From positions 1 through 26,533 of the forward strand of contig JAIRUO010000061.1 in assembly GCA_031254385.1 (NCBI GenBank): 26,533 nucleotides of DNA, read 5' to 3'. Both the position numbers and the translations under genes were made by a program. The notes under the pieces are model-generated. The model was not told the origin of the DNA and searched no databases. It saw only the letters and a program-made list of their open reading frames with translations. The DNA comes from Treponema sp. GTDB taxonomy: Bacteria > Spirochaetota > Spirochaetia > Treponematales > Breznakiellaceae. Shown piece by piece: positions 6,214 through 13,965 of this stretch (the first letter of the stretch is position 1; every line of letters starts with the position of its first letter).

Positions 6214-6285
6214 GCGGGAATAGCTCAGTGGTAGAGCGCGACCTTGCCAAGGTCGATGTCGCGGGTCCGACTCCCGTTTCCCGCT
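6214..6285 (+). tRNA. tRNA-Gly(GCC) with unusual T loop
   Basis: Acceptor GCGGGAA pairs with TTCCCGC, the D arm is TAGCTCAGTGGTAGAGC, and the anticodon arm CGACCTTGCCAAGGTCG carries GCC. The discriminator is T; no CCA is encoded. The T loop reads TCCGACT instead of the near-universal TTCGANT form, so position 55, normally the pseudouridine that docks with the D loop, is C. The gene otherwise looks intact and has its own promoter. It is the last conserved gene before the accessory island. Confidence 0.9.
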
Positions 6286-6288
6286 TAG

Positions 6289-6317
6289 CGTAATTCTTTA
6301 TATTATATAGAATTACG
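6289..6317. terminator. Hairpin just after tRNA-Gly
   Basis: CGTAATTCT (6289-6297) pairs perfectly with AGAATTACG (6309-6317) around an 11-base AT loop, starting 4 bases after the tRNA. Its place suggests a transcript 3' end for tRNA-Gly, but there is no following T run, so termination is not certain. Confidence 0.4.
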
Positions 6318-6387
6318 TGATGCCTTCCCAGTTAAAGGGTGGCATATCAAGTACACTTTTCGAAAGTGGCACATGGGTGGCACAAGA

Positions 6388-6508
6388 ATGAGGAAACCGG
6401 GGGCCACCTTCCTGCCATCAGTACAAAAAAAACTACCGAGGACGATGCCCTTCGCCAGCATGGATTTGGTACTGGGAGGGCATCCCGCATTTTTCCACTC
6501 TTTGGTAG
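6388..6508 (+). pseudogene. Possible decayed tyrosine-integrase start
   Basis: An ATG at 6388 opens with MRKPG, like the starts of spirochaete phage-type integrases as I remember them. In a second frame the same DNA reads ISTKKTTEDDALR, which resembles the early STG-TT-ALR stretch of such integrases, and in the third frame it reads AWIWYWEG. Meaningful-looking words spread over three frames suggest an N-terminal fragment with frameshifts. Just before it are three GTGGCA words (6338-6343, 6366-6371, 6377-6382). The call rests on short resemblances beside a tRNA gene and is weak; the region 6318-6508 otherwise holds nothing I can name. Confidence 0.22.
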
Positions 6509-8041
6509 TTAGTCTCTTGGAAAAATCATTGCTGTAATACATGCTACCAAATGACCGATACATGCAATATTAGCATAAGTTGCAATATCTGTTTCGTAGT
6601 CATATCCTTGTATAAAGTTTAATATATATACATCTAAGACTATACTCGCAATCAAGAAGATGGCTCTTATTATCGGGTGGTATCTATTTGTGAAAAAGAT
6701 AACTAGAAATGGTACAATGAAGCCTATTACTATAAAAGCCCAGGAGCCAGTATCCATAGGATCATAATGATTCGCAAAAAGAACAAAGATGAAAGAACAT
6801 AAGGCAAAAAAAACAGCTAATTTCCGTCCACCTAAAAAATTACGATGTAATGAGAATTTTCTTCTGGTTACATTGAATCCATTCCAGAACAATCCAAAAA
6901 TTGCACCTATTGTTATAATAGAGCCTGAAATAATGTATAAATTATTGATATTTTTTAGATATATATTATCAACTTCTATAATACTAAATAAGGTTAAAGC
7001 TATAAAGCCCAATATTAATCCATAAGTTATAATAGATATTATTCCTAAAAATGAATAACCTATGTTATAATTTGTTATTTTACTTAAGTTAAGTATAATG
7101 GATAGAAGGAATACGGCAATAATTAGAGACATAAAAAAAAGAAACAAAGGCAGTACTGCACCTAATGTTATAGTTCCTTCAATTTCATTCTCAAGAAAAC
7201 GCAATTTAAAAATATTTATAAAGTATATTAATATTCCGCAAAAACCACCAATAATGAAAAAAATGCCCATTATTTTTTCAATGATATTTTGCATATTTAG
7301 TGTGAAAATTTTAATGAACAGTTTTTGAAATAACATATACAAAACTAAAGAACCCGCAATATATAAAAAAACAAAAATATTGTATTCGTCAAATTTTATC
7401 AATTCGCCAATCTTTTCAACAACAAAAGGCGAAGTTATAAACAAAAAAGCACTCATAAATAAAATACCAGATATCCAATGTGCTATAGTCAGCGCAATAA
7501 TCAAAATGCTATTATCAGGATTTGAGTAGCTCTTTAAAATATTTGAATATTTTGCAAGCTCCGCATCTAAGTTATAATCTGACTTCAATTCTTTATTGGT
7601 TGGGCTGAAAATGATTCTTTCAAGTTCATCTGCCTTTTTTCCAAGGTTACTTAAACTTGACTGTAATTTTTTTTCTATATTGCGTACCATGAATACAAGT
7701 CTGTCTATATTAGCTATTTTCAATATACGCATAATATATTTTGCTATATGCAATATTAGGTATATACTTATACCTACCAATGTTATTACAACCAAAGACG
7801 AATTGTGGCTATTATCCTGCATAGAAAATACATTAAGTATAGCCTCAACGTTTGTTGCCGCCCTTATTAACCATACCGTAGCAAGCACCAAAAGAAGCAG
7901 AGGCAAAATTTGCCTAACAACTGACGAATAACCGCTATAGCTCCTCTTAAATTGATCGCATATATTGGTAGTTTGAGTTATCCGTTGTTTTAATTCAAAT
8001 TCTGCTTGTCTTACAAAACCTAGTTCTTCGGCTCTATTCAT
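6509..8041 (-). CDS. Polytopic membrane protein of the kinase operon
   Basis: A 510-residue protein I do not recognise. The first 40 residues are soluble and helical; after that come about 12 hydrophobic segments, the first around residues 45-62 and 83-108, then a soluble helical stretch at about 110-175, then closely packed membrane helices to the C-terminus. No transporter signature or catalytic motif stands out. It is the last gene of the seven-gene operon, 14 bases after the kinase, with GGGGA before its ATG. By position it may be the membrane output or sensor, or a substrate of the kinase; this is inference. Coding is very AT-rich compared with the flagellar genes. Confidence 0.8.
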   Translation of the reverse strand: MNRAEELGFVRQAEFELKQRITQTTNICDQFKRSYSGYSSVVRQILPLLLLVLATVWLIRAATNVEAILNVFSMQDNSHNSSLVVITLVGISIYLILHIAKYIMRILKIANIDRLVFMVRNIEKKLQSSLSNLGKKADELERIIFSPTNKELKSDYNLDAELAKYSNILKSYSNPDNSILIIALTIAHWISGILFMSAFLFITSPFVVEKIGELIKFDEYNIFVFLYIAGSLVLYMLFQKLFIKIFTLNMQNIIEKIMGIFFIIGGFCGILIYFINIFKLRFLENEIEGTITLGAVLPLFLFFMSLIIAVFLLSIILNLSKITNYNIGYSFLGIISIITYGLILGFIALTLFSIIEVDNIYLKNINNLYIISGSIITIGAIFGLFWNGFNVTRRKFSLHRNFLGGRKLAVFFALCSFIFVLFANHYDPMDTGSWAFIVIGFIVPFLVIFFTNRYHPIIRAIFLIASIVLDVYILNFIQGYDYETDIATYANIACIGHLVACITAMIFPRD

Positions 8042-8055
8042 TGATATTCCCCTGT

Positions 8056-10125
8056 TTACGTGCCTATAGTTTTAAGATAGCCGATAGGTACATTGATTCC
8101 ATAAAAATCACCGGCAAAGAAAGCATGACTGTTAGTGGTTGTTATTCCTTCAGTTTCTTTATCGGTACGGAGTCCTAGAGCTGTCAATAGATAATTATTT
8201 TGGAATAACTGCATGAAGTCCGTTAAAAATTCCTGTAGCGATAGTAAACTACGGGAAATATCATCCATACTCATTTCTTTGTCTAGTTTGACATTTTTTA
8301 TTTGTTTTTCCTTCTTTTTTGCTTCGCCTGAGTTGAATGAGTACAGACTCAAGTTTTGCTGAAACCAATAAAGATATGCCTGAGGTCCGTATTTTAGAAA
8401 ATGTTCGCGTATTTTTACCTTGTCTTTGCAAATACCCTCAAATAGCTGATAAAACAGCATTAAACTGGAATTATTGTCATCTGAAATAAACTTTCCTGTA
8501 TTTTCTCTTTTAAATGCAAGGACATTATTTTTATATCCTAAATGAACCAGGTTAGCAAGGAACATATCATCATTTACCAGTTCTTTTGCGGTCTTATACC
8601 AATCAATATCCTTTTTTGTTATTTCCTTAAAAATTTCGTCAGATGTCTGGCTTCTTTTTTCTGTGTTAGTCGCAAATCTATACATGAATGTATAATAGCC
8701 CAGTTGCGGATATGTTGCAGTTATATCCTCTACTTCCTTTATGGCTTTAAGAGTATCATCATTCACGTTTTCTTTTGTATTGCTAAGTTTCCATGACAGA
8801 AATTTATCAATCAACATTGCGGTTATGTTATCTTTATCTGCTTTTTTATCGGATATAGCCGTTGAAATATCAGACAATTTTTCATAGGTCTTTCCACACC
8901 AATATATAGGGCATTTTGCGGTTTTGTCCGTTGTGTTTAGATAATGCAAAAATCTGGCTAAACCCAAATTCTCATTAAGGGCAGTTTCTTTGCTTTCGAC
9001 AATATCAACAGTTTTATCTGCCAGCGTTGCATTTCTTTGTTGGAAAAAGCCGACAAAATGTTTACGGTATAAATAACGTTTTGCGTCTTCCCATTTATTC
9101 AGAATGGCATCAGTGAGTTCTGTTTCATTTTTGCAAATTTTCCCTTCAAAACTAAACGCGAATGGCAAGTCTTCGTCTTCATGATTAAGCTTTCCCTCCC
9201 ACTTATTAACAAAAGATTGAGAGTCATTAACCCATAGCAAGACATCATCGTATCCGGCGCGTAAATTTTCATTAGCCCAAACAAGCGAATTAACCAACGC
9301 TTGTAAATCAGTCTCTGTATCCGGACATTCAAGCGGGAGGCCTTTCTTCATGGCTCTTGATATTTTTGCATCATCATTAATCAAATTTTGGTATACATGC
9401 TCGCCTTTATATAATGTGGCGATTGTACAGCCAAAAGAAAAATAATCCGATGCAACGACTGCGTATCCCTGCCATACTTCCGGCGCTGTATATCCAACGG
9501 TCCCACGTTTTTTTTGTGTGCCTATATAGTCAAATTTGTCATTTGATGAGATCTCGCCTGAAGTTCCAAAGTCCGCAACCACAATTTCACCATTTAGTGT
9601 ATATATATTGTTTGGTTTTATGTCACGGTGTACCAAATTAGCACTATGTAATGTATTCAAAGCCTGTAGAATTTGAGGAATAGCTTTATTTTTTAGCTTT
9701 TTATAATTACAGTGCTTTAATTCACCATCCTTGCAGTAAGGGATTATATCAATAGGCTTGGAAAAATCCTCGCCATCGTCACTTTCCATTGAAATAGTAC
9801 CGTAATCTAACAAAGGCATAATATGGGTCTTTTTATAATCAGAATTTTCTGTCAAAAAATTAATAAGCCTTTTCCTGTTACGGCGGCTTAACGGAGTGTC
9901 TGCATATTCATCATATATTTTAGCAACGACCTGTTCGCCATCTGAAACCCTCTCGGCTAGATAAACTTGCGATTCACCGCCGCTACCAATTCGATTCTTA
10001 GCATAAATCTTATATTTATCATTTTGGCCTTCAAATACGACATCTTTCTTTAAAAGCAGCCGATGACTCACTTCCATGTCCATTGTTCGAGTACTATTAT
10101 CATCCAAAGCTACTGTTTTAGCCAT
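8056..10125 (-). CDS. Hanks-type Ser/Thr protein kinase with extra C-terminal domain
   Basis: A 689-residue protein kinase. The catalytic domain spans about residues 38-310 and looks complete: glycine loop GSGGES (47-52), VAK lysine (Lys69), HRD catalytic loop (166-168) with Lys170 and Asn173, DFG (185-187), and the APE segment (214-216). It should be active. There is no transmembrane segment and no PASTA repeat, so it is cytoplasmic, unlike PknB/PrkC. The remaining 370 or so residues are a helical region I do not recognise, perhaps for substrate binding. GGAGGG sits 8 bases before the ATG, inside the end of the phosphatase gene (the stop TAA is 1 base before the start), so kinase and phosphatase are made together. 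Expected substrates are the FHA protein's partners, the ATPase or the membrane protein; that is inference. Confidence 0.93.
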   Translation of the reverse strand: MAKTVALDDNSTRTMDMEVSHRLLLKKDVVFEGQNDKYKIYAKNRIGSGGESQVYLAERVSDGEQVVAKIYDEYADTPLSRRNRKRLINFLTENSDYKKTHIMPLLDYGTISMESDDGEDFSKPIDIIPYCKDGELKHCNYKKLKNKAIPQILQALNTLHSANLVHRDIKPNNIYTLNGEIVVADFGTSGEISSNDKFDYIGTQKKRGTVGYTAPEVWQGYAVVASDYFSFGCTIATLYKGEHVYQNLINDDAKISRAMKKGLPLECPDTETDLQALVNSLVWANENLRAGYDDVLLWVNDSQSFVNKWEGKLNHEDEDLPFAFSFEGKICKNETELTDAILNKWEDAKRYLYRKHFVGFFQQRNATLADKTVDIVESKETALNENLGLARFLHYLNTTDKTAKCPIYWCGKTYEKLSDISTAISDKKADKDNITAMLIDKFLSWKLSNTKENVNDDTLKAIKEVEDITATYPQLGYYTFMYRFATNTEKRSQTSDEIFKEITKKDIDWYKTAKELVNDDMFLANLVHLGYKNNVLAFKRENTGKFISDDNNSSLMLFYQLFEGICKDKVKIREHFLKYGPQAYLYWFQQNLSLYSFNSGEAKKKEKQIKNVKLDKEMSMDDISRSLLSLQEFLTDFMQLFQNNYLLTALGLRTDKETEGITTTNSHAFFAGDFYGINVPIGYLKTIGT

Positions 10126-10126
10126 G

Positions 10127-10858
10127 TTATTTTACCCTCCTGACAATTATCGCGCTAAGGTTATCTGTTGATCCTTTTTGAAGTGCCAGATCAATCAAAG
10201 CTTGACACGCTTTTTCTGTTTTACTGTCTTGACTTAATATGTCTTCTAAGTCATTGTCTTCCAACACACCCCAAACACCATCGGTACAAAGAACATAAAC
10301 ATCATTATAAAATACTCTGCCAGTACCGTCAACTATTTCAGGAATGGCGTGCTTTCCACCTATATAACGGGTAATAATGTTTTCATGTCCAGGCTTAGGT
10401 TCTAGACCTAAATCAATTTGCTCTTGCATAACAGAATGATCTTTTGAGATTTGCGCTATATAAGAACGGTATCTGTATATTCTAGAATCGCCAACATTAA
10501 AGGCAATAAAATCATCTCCATTAATATAAAGCCCTGCAATGGTGGTTGACATCTTTGAATGTTTCGAATCCGTTTTTTGAGCGATTATAACCGCCTCGTT
10601 GGCTTTTACAATGTATTCGTTTATTATATCAATGGTTAACGGTGTTTCGCTTAGGCGTGAAAAAATATCCGTCACTATATCAGCGGCTTCGTTTCCAAAG
10701 GCCTCCCCACCTACACCGTCACAGATCACCGCGAGGCAGGTTTCACCGGCACTTTCCGTGTATGAGCCTTGCGAAACGAGCTTGCTGTTTATGGCAGCCC
10801 TATCATCGTTTTTAGGAGCTCTTCTGCCAGCTTCCACTACACAGGCAATTTCAAGCAT
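10127..10858 (-). CDS. PP2C-family Ser/Thr phosphatase
   Basis: A 243-residue single-domain PPM/PP2C phosphatase, the standard bacterial length. Metal-binding and catalytic motifs are present: NDDR (17-20), CDGVGG (46-51), NVGDSR (121-126), CTDGVW (191-196) and STDN (230-233), which together hold the two or three Mn/Mg ions. It should reverse phosphorylation by the kinase encoded directly downstream. No membrane segment is visible. The start lies 3 bases after the AAA+ gene stop, with AAGGGA as ribosome site within that gene's end. Only its specific substrate is unknown. Confidence 0.95.
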   Translation of the reverse strand: MLEIACVVEAGRRAPKNDDRAAINSKLVSQGSYTESAGETCLAVICDGVGGEAFGNEAADIVTDIFSRLSETPLTIDIINEYIVKANEAVIIAQKTDSKHSKMSTTIAGLYINGDDFIAFNVGDSRIYRYRSYIAQISKDHSVMQEQIDLGLEPKPGHENIITRYIGGKHAIPEIVDGTGRVFYNDVYVLCTDGVWGVLEDNDLEDILSQDSKTEKACQALIDLALQKGSTDNLSAIIVRRVK

Positions 10859-10861
10859 ATT

Positions 10862-12733
10862 TTATCCCTTCACAAAGACTAGAGCGCCATTCTTTGTCTT
10901 TACGCTTACAGCGTCAGTTTCCTGACAGTTATTGTCAAATATAAACTCAGCCAAAGGATTTAAATACTGTTCCTCAATGACATTGCCAATTCCGCGTCCG
11001 CCGTTGCTTCGCGGCTTGTCCTGCCAACAAAAGCTATACAATAATTTGTACGCATCTTCGCCTATCGTGATGTTAATCTTGTTGTTTTTTTGCAAGTTGT
11101 TATTGATATTGACAATTTGCGATTTTGCAATTTCCTGAGAAGCCGTTTGGTCAATGTAGTTAAACACAACGATGTTTTCGCCGATACGGTTGATTACTTC
11201 CGGCTTAAAATAAGTCTTCATTGCCTCCTCAACTTTTTCCAGAATTATGCTGTATGGCTCACCTGGCGAAACTATGTTTTCACGCCCGACAACTTTACCA
11301 GTATGAGGATCTATAATCTCTCTTGAAATACCTACGTTGCTTGTAAAAAATATCAATGTTTCTGTAAAGTACACGGTATTTCCTTGCCCATCGGTCATTC
11401 TGCCGTCTTCCAAAATTTGCAGAAACTTGTCCATAATGTTGGGATGGGCTTTCTCTATTTCGTCAAACAACAACACGGAAAATGGGTTATTTTTAACTGC
11501 GTTAGTTAATTGACCGCCATTGTCATAGCCAACATATCCCGGAGGCGCACCAAACAGCTTTTGGTCGGCGTGTTCTGCTGTATATTCGCTCATGTCAAAC
11601 CGGATTAAAGTCTTTTCATCTTCGAATAACAATGCCGTTACCGTTTTTACAATCTCGGTTTTTCCTGTTCCAGTAGGCCCTGCAAGGAACAATATGCCTC
11701 TTGGTTTTGTGTTGGATGAGTGCTGCAAACCGGACAAGCCAACGACCGCACGCTTTATTACACGCACAATTTTTTCTATGGCCTGTTCCTGACCCTTAAC
11801 ACGCTTTTTTATAATGCCGGGAATATCATCGTCAAGTTTTCCTCTGATTTGCGCCCACTTGTTTTCCTTGAAACCGTATTTATAAATAGAGACAACATCA
11901 GCGATTTCTTCAGGCGGTATATTGCTTTTGTCATAAAGTCTACGCAGCTCGCCAAGTTCCAATATCTTCATGCCCTCTGTTAGATCAACAAACTTGGTTT
12001 GCATTTTCGATGTCTCTGGCGAAGCGTCTTCAGAAAATATTTTGTAATTTTTCTCAATATACATGCTGCGTATGTTTCTGTCGGGATTGGGAATCGTTAT
12101 CGTCCGCACATTGGGGTTGTTCAGGAAAAACCAAGCAGGAATATCATTAAACTTGCTGACTATAAGGATCAAGGTGTTTATATTTTTATTGATGCGTATA
12201 GCATTGTTCGAAGCAAAAAGCAGATTTAAAAAGAAGGTTGTTTCATCAATAGACATATTATCAGGGGAAGAAAGGAAACGTGAAGCAAAATTGATTGTAT
12301 TAACAATAGATTTTCTTGCTTCATCAGCCTTTCCTGTTTGAACGGTCATGGAGGTTCGGATGATTTCTGAATTTCTTACCATTGAAATTCCACTGTGATT
12401 TTCGCGTCTGTCTTTTCCGTTTATCGCCTGAATCTCCCTTTGTTTTTCGTTGGTTTTTTCTTCAAACAGGCGTATCATATCTGTCGCCTTGTTGAAATTC
12501 AACGGATCAGAAAATCCAAAAATAGGATCACAATATTGAAAATCATATAAGCCTTTTGTTTCATCGGAATCAAATATATTCGCAATTATTCTGTTCAGAG
12601 AACAAAACTCCCCATCATTCTGAAATGATGGATATATGTCTGATATGTTTCCTTCAACAATAAAAGTGCTTTTTATTCCTTTAAAACTCATCAACTCTTT
12701 TTGCCATTTAGGTATCCAAATAGTAGTGTCCAT
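10862..12733 (-). CDS. Clp/Hsp100-type AAA+ ATPase
   Basis: A 623-residue ATPase whose C-terminal half is a Clp-family AAA+ module: Walker A GPTGTGKT (about 352-359), pore motif GAPPGYVGY (395-403), Walker B LLFDEIEKAH (421-430) and sensor segment FFTSN, followed by a ClpB-type small domain. The first 300 residues resemble a second AAA fold without a P-loop (note FIVEGNISDIYPSF and NTLILIVSKFNDIPAWF), so the first ring is probably inactive. There is no ClpP-binding IGF loop that I can see, so remodelling rather than proteolysis is likely. I chose ATG 12733 rather than an in-frame ATG at 12751 because a perfect GGAGG lies 8 bases before it and the upstream gene's stop fits just ahead. ClpV of type VI secretion is a possible analogue, but no other secretion genes are present. 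Confidence 0.88.
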   Translation of the reverse strand: MDTTIWIPKWQKELMSFKGIKSTFIVEGNISDIYPSFQNDGEFCSLNRIIANIFDSDETKGLYDFQYCDPIFGFSDPLNFNKATDMIRLFEEKTNEKQREIQAINGKDRRENHSGISMVRNSEIIRTSMTVQTGKADEARKSIVNTINFASRFLSSPDNMSIDETTFFLNLLFASNNAIRINKNINTLILIVSKFNDIPAWFFLNNPNVRTITIPNPDRNIRSMYIEKNYKIFSEDASPETSKMQTKFVDLTEGMKILELGELRRLYDKSNIPPEEIADVVSIYKYGFKENKWAQIRGKLDDDIPGIIKKRVKGQEQAIEKIVRVIKRAVVGLSGLQHSSNTKPRGILFLAGPTGTGKTEIVKTVTALLFEDEKTLIRFDMSEYTAEHADQKLFGAPPGYVGYDNGGQLTNAVKNNPFSVLLFDEIEKAHPNIMDKFLQILEDGRMTDGQGNTVYFTETLIFFTSNVGISREIIDPHTGKVVGRENIVSPGEPYSIILEKVEEAMKTYFKPEVINRIGENIVVFNYIDQTASQEIAKSQIVNINNNLQKNNKINITIGEDAYKLLYSFCWQDKPRSNGGRGIGNVIEEQYLNPLAEFIFDNNCQETDAVSVKTKNGALVFVKG

Positions 12734-12737
12734 ATAT

Positions 12738-13322
12738 TTACCTCCGTACATATAAATCTTTGTTATGTATACCCACAGAAATCATTTTCTCATTATAAAA
12801 TGCATTTTGAATCTTGCGCTTCTTTTTTAAATACGCCGAATAAGGTTCCTTCTTGGCTTCATCAAAATAGATAATATTCTGGTTCAATGAGCCCCTAAGC
12901 GCACACTCGTTATCATTCAGATCGTCTATATAGGCACCGTCAATTAAAACTGAAGTATGCTTTTTCATGGTCTCCCAGTCTGATTTTGAAAGCGCCATTT
13001 CAACTTCCTGGGCGGTAAAGCCAGTATAAAGCAGCACATCATCGGTAACTTCCCTTAAAAGCGGTAGCAATTTATTAAGCTCGTCAATTTGTTCGACAGG
13101 ATCGCCTCCTGTTATAGTAACGCCGTCAATTGCCTGCTTGCCGATAGCCTTCGTTATCATTTCCGCTAGATCGAAAACATCAATTTCTTTATTGGGGTCT
13201 TTATTCCATAATTCTGGGTTGGCGCATTTATGGCAATGTTTTGAGCAGCCGACTGTCCAAATAATAAGTCTTTCGCCCGGCCCTAGTGTAGATATTGGGT
13301 ATAATACTCTATCAATTTGCAT
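12738..13322 (-). CDS. NrdG-like radical SAM activase
   Basis: A 194-residue radical SAM protein of the size of NrdG, the activator of anaerobic ribonucleotide reductase. The cluster motif is CSKHCHKC (Cys26, Cys30, Cys33; C-x3-C-x2-C), which binds a 4Fe-4S cluster, and ITGGDP follows as the SAM-contact motif. Known NrdG/PflA enzymes make the glycyl radical on a partner enzyme. No glycyl-radical enzyme is encoded in the window, so the target is unknown; it could act on a product of this operon. I place the start at ATG 13322, where AAGG precedes and homology begins, not at ATG 13388, which would overlap the FHA gene by 77 bases. The remaining overlap with the FHA gene is 11 bases. The stop lies 4 bases before the ATPase start. 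Confidence 0.85.
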   Translation of the reverse strand: MQIDRVLYPISTLGPGERLIIWTVGCSKHCHKCANPELWNKDPNKEIDVFDLAEMITKAIGKQAIDGVTITGGDPVEQIDELNKLLPLLREVTDDVLLYTGFTAQEVEMALSKSDWETMKKHTSVLIDGAYIDDLNDNECALRGSLNQNIIYFDEAKKEPYSAYLKKKRKIQNAFYNEKMISVGIHNKDLYVRR

Positions 13323-13953
13323 ACTTGACCTTTGCTCCGACTCTGGATATTTCATGTTTATCGTAATCATCACAATAGCTACATTCATTTATACGGGCAT
13401 TGACATCTGAAACCTCATATTCAGAACCGCATTTGGGACAAGTGATGACGTAAATTGTTTTACCGACAGAAACAGCAGCGATATCCGATACAGTAGCATC
13501 GGGTGTTGCAATTTCCTGTTTGGTACTTTCGTTTACAGCATCCGCACAGATCGAAATTTCAAACATCTTATCAGCGATTGTTAAATAGTCACCATCTCTG
13601 ATAATGCTGCTTATTCCTTTGCTAAGGGAAACATCGTTAATTTTTGTCGGGTTTTTTGCTGTTGGCAAATGCTCAATTTTATATACACCATTTTCCAGAA
13701 TAATTTTGCAATGATATTCGGATATATACATATCCTCGGCAAAAAATTCAATTTCAACATTACCACTCCTGCCTATAGTACAATTACCATTTATAGTAAT
13801 TACCTTGCCTGATTTTAAATCGGTCATTTGGAGGATGGACGGTATAGATTTCTCAGTAGCTACTTCCTTGGCAGCAAACGTAGCTCCGCAATTCACACAT
13901 ACGGCTGCTAAGTCTTCGTTATCTGTTGCACACTGCAAACATTCTTTGCTCAA
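13312..13953 (-). CDS. FHA-domain protein flanked by zinc ribbons
   Basis: A 213-residue protein with three parts. Cys5, Cys8, Cys19 and Cys22 form an N-terminal zinc ribbon. Residues about 38-135 are a forkhead-associated domain with the phosphothreonine-binding residues in place: Gly61-Arg62-Ser63, Ser78-x2-His81 and Asn107. Cys172, Cys175, Cys191 and Cys194 form a second zinc ribbon at the C-terminus. FHA domains read phosphothreonine, so this is the reader in a circuit whose kinase and phosphatase are encoded downstream. The start is TTG (13953), chosen because GGAGG lies 7 bases upstream and no ATG fits. The protein is soluble. What it tethers through its zinc ribbons is unknown. Confidence 0.9.
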   Translation of the reverse strand: MSKECLQCATDNEDLAAVCVNCGATFAAKEVATEKSIPSILQMTDLKSGKVITINGNCTIGRSGNVEIEFFAEDMYISEYHCKIILENGVYKIEHLPTAKNPTKINDVSLSKGISSIIRDGDYLTIADKMFEISICADAVNESTKQEIATPDATVSDIAAVSVGKTIYVITCPKCGSEYEVSDVNARINECSYCDDYDKHEISRVGAKVKYAN

Positions 13954-13965
13954 AATTTACCTCCT

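Noticed and set aside
6303..6563. 86-residue - strand frame overlapping the end of the membrane-protein gene
   Set aside because: No family pattern, no ribosome site, and it overlaps a well-supported gene; the DNA looks more like remnant sequence.
8056..10858. TerY-P stress triad
   Set aside because: Kinase and PP2C are present, but there is no vWA (TerY) protein or other Ter gene in the window.
12734..12751. Upstream ATG as start for the Clp-type ATPase
   Set aside because: The ATG at 12733 has a perfect GGAGG at the right spacing, and that GGAGG lies within the six residues the earlier start would add.
13323..13388. Upstream ATG as start for the radical SAM gene
   Set aside because: It would add 22 residues with no family resemblance and a 77-base overlap with the FHA gene; ATG 13322 begins where the family sequence begins.
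8056..13953. Type VI secretion regulatory cluster (PpkA, PppA, Fha, ClpV)
   Set aside because: No sheath, tube, baseplate or membrane-complex genes are present, the ATPase has only one good AAA module, and the radical SAM gene does not belong to that system.
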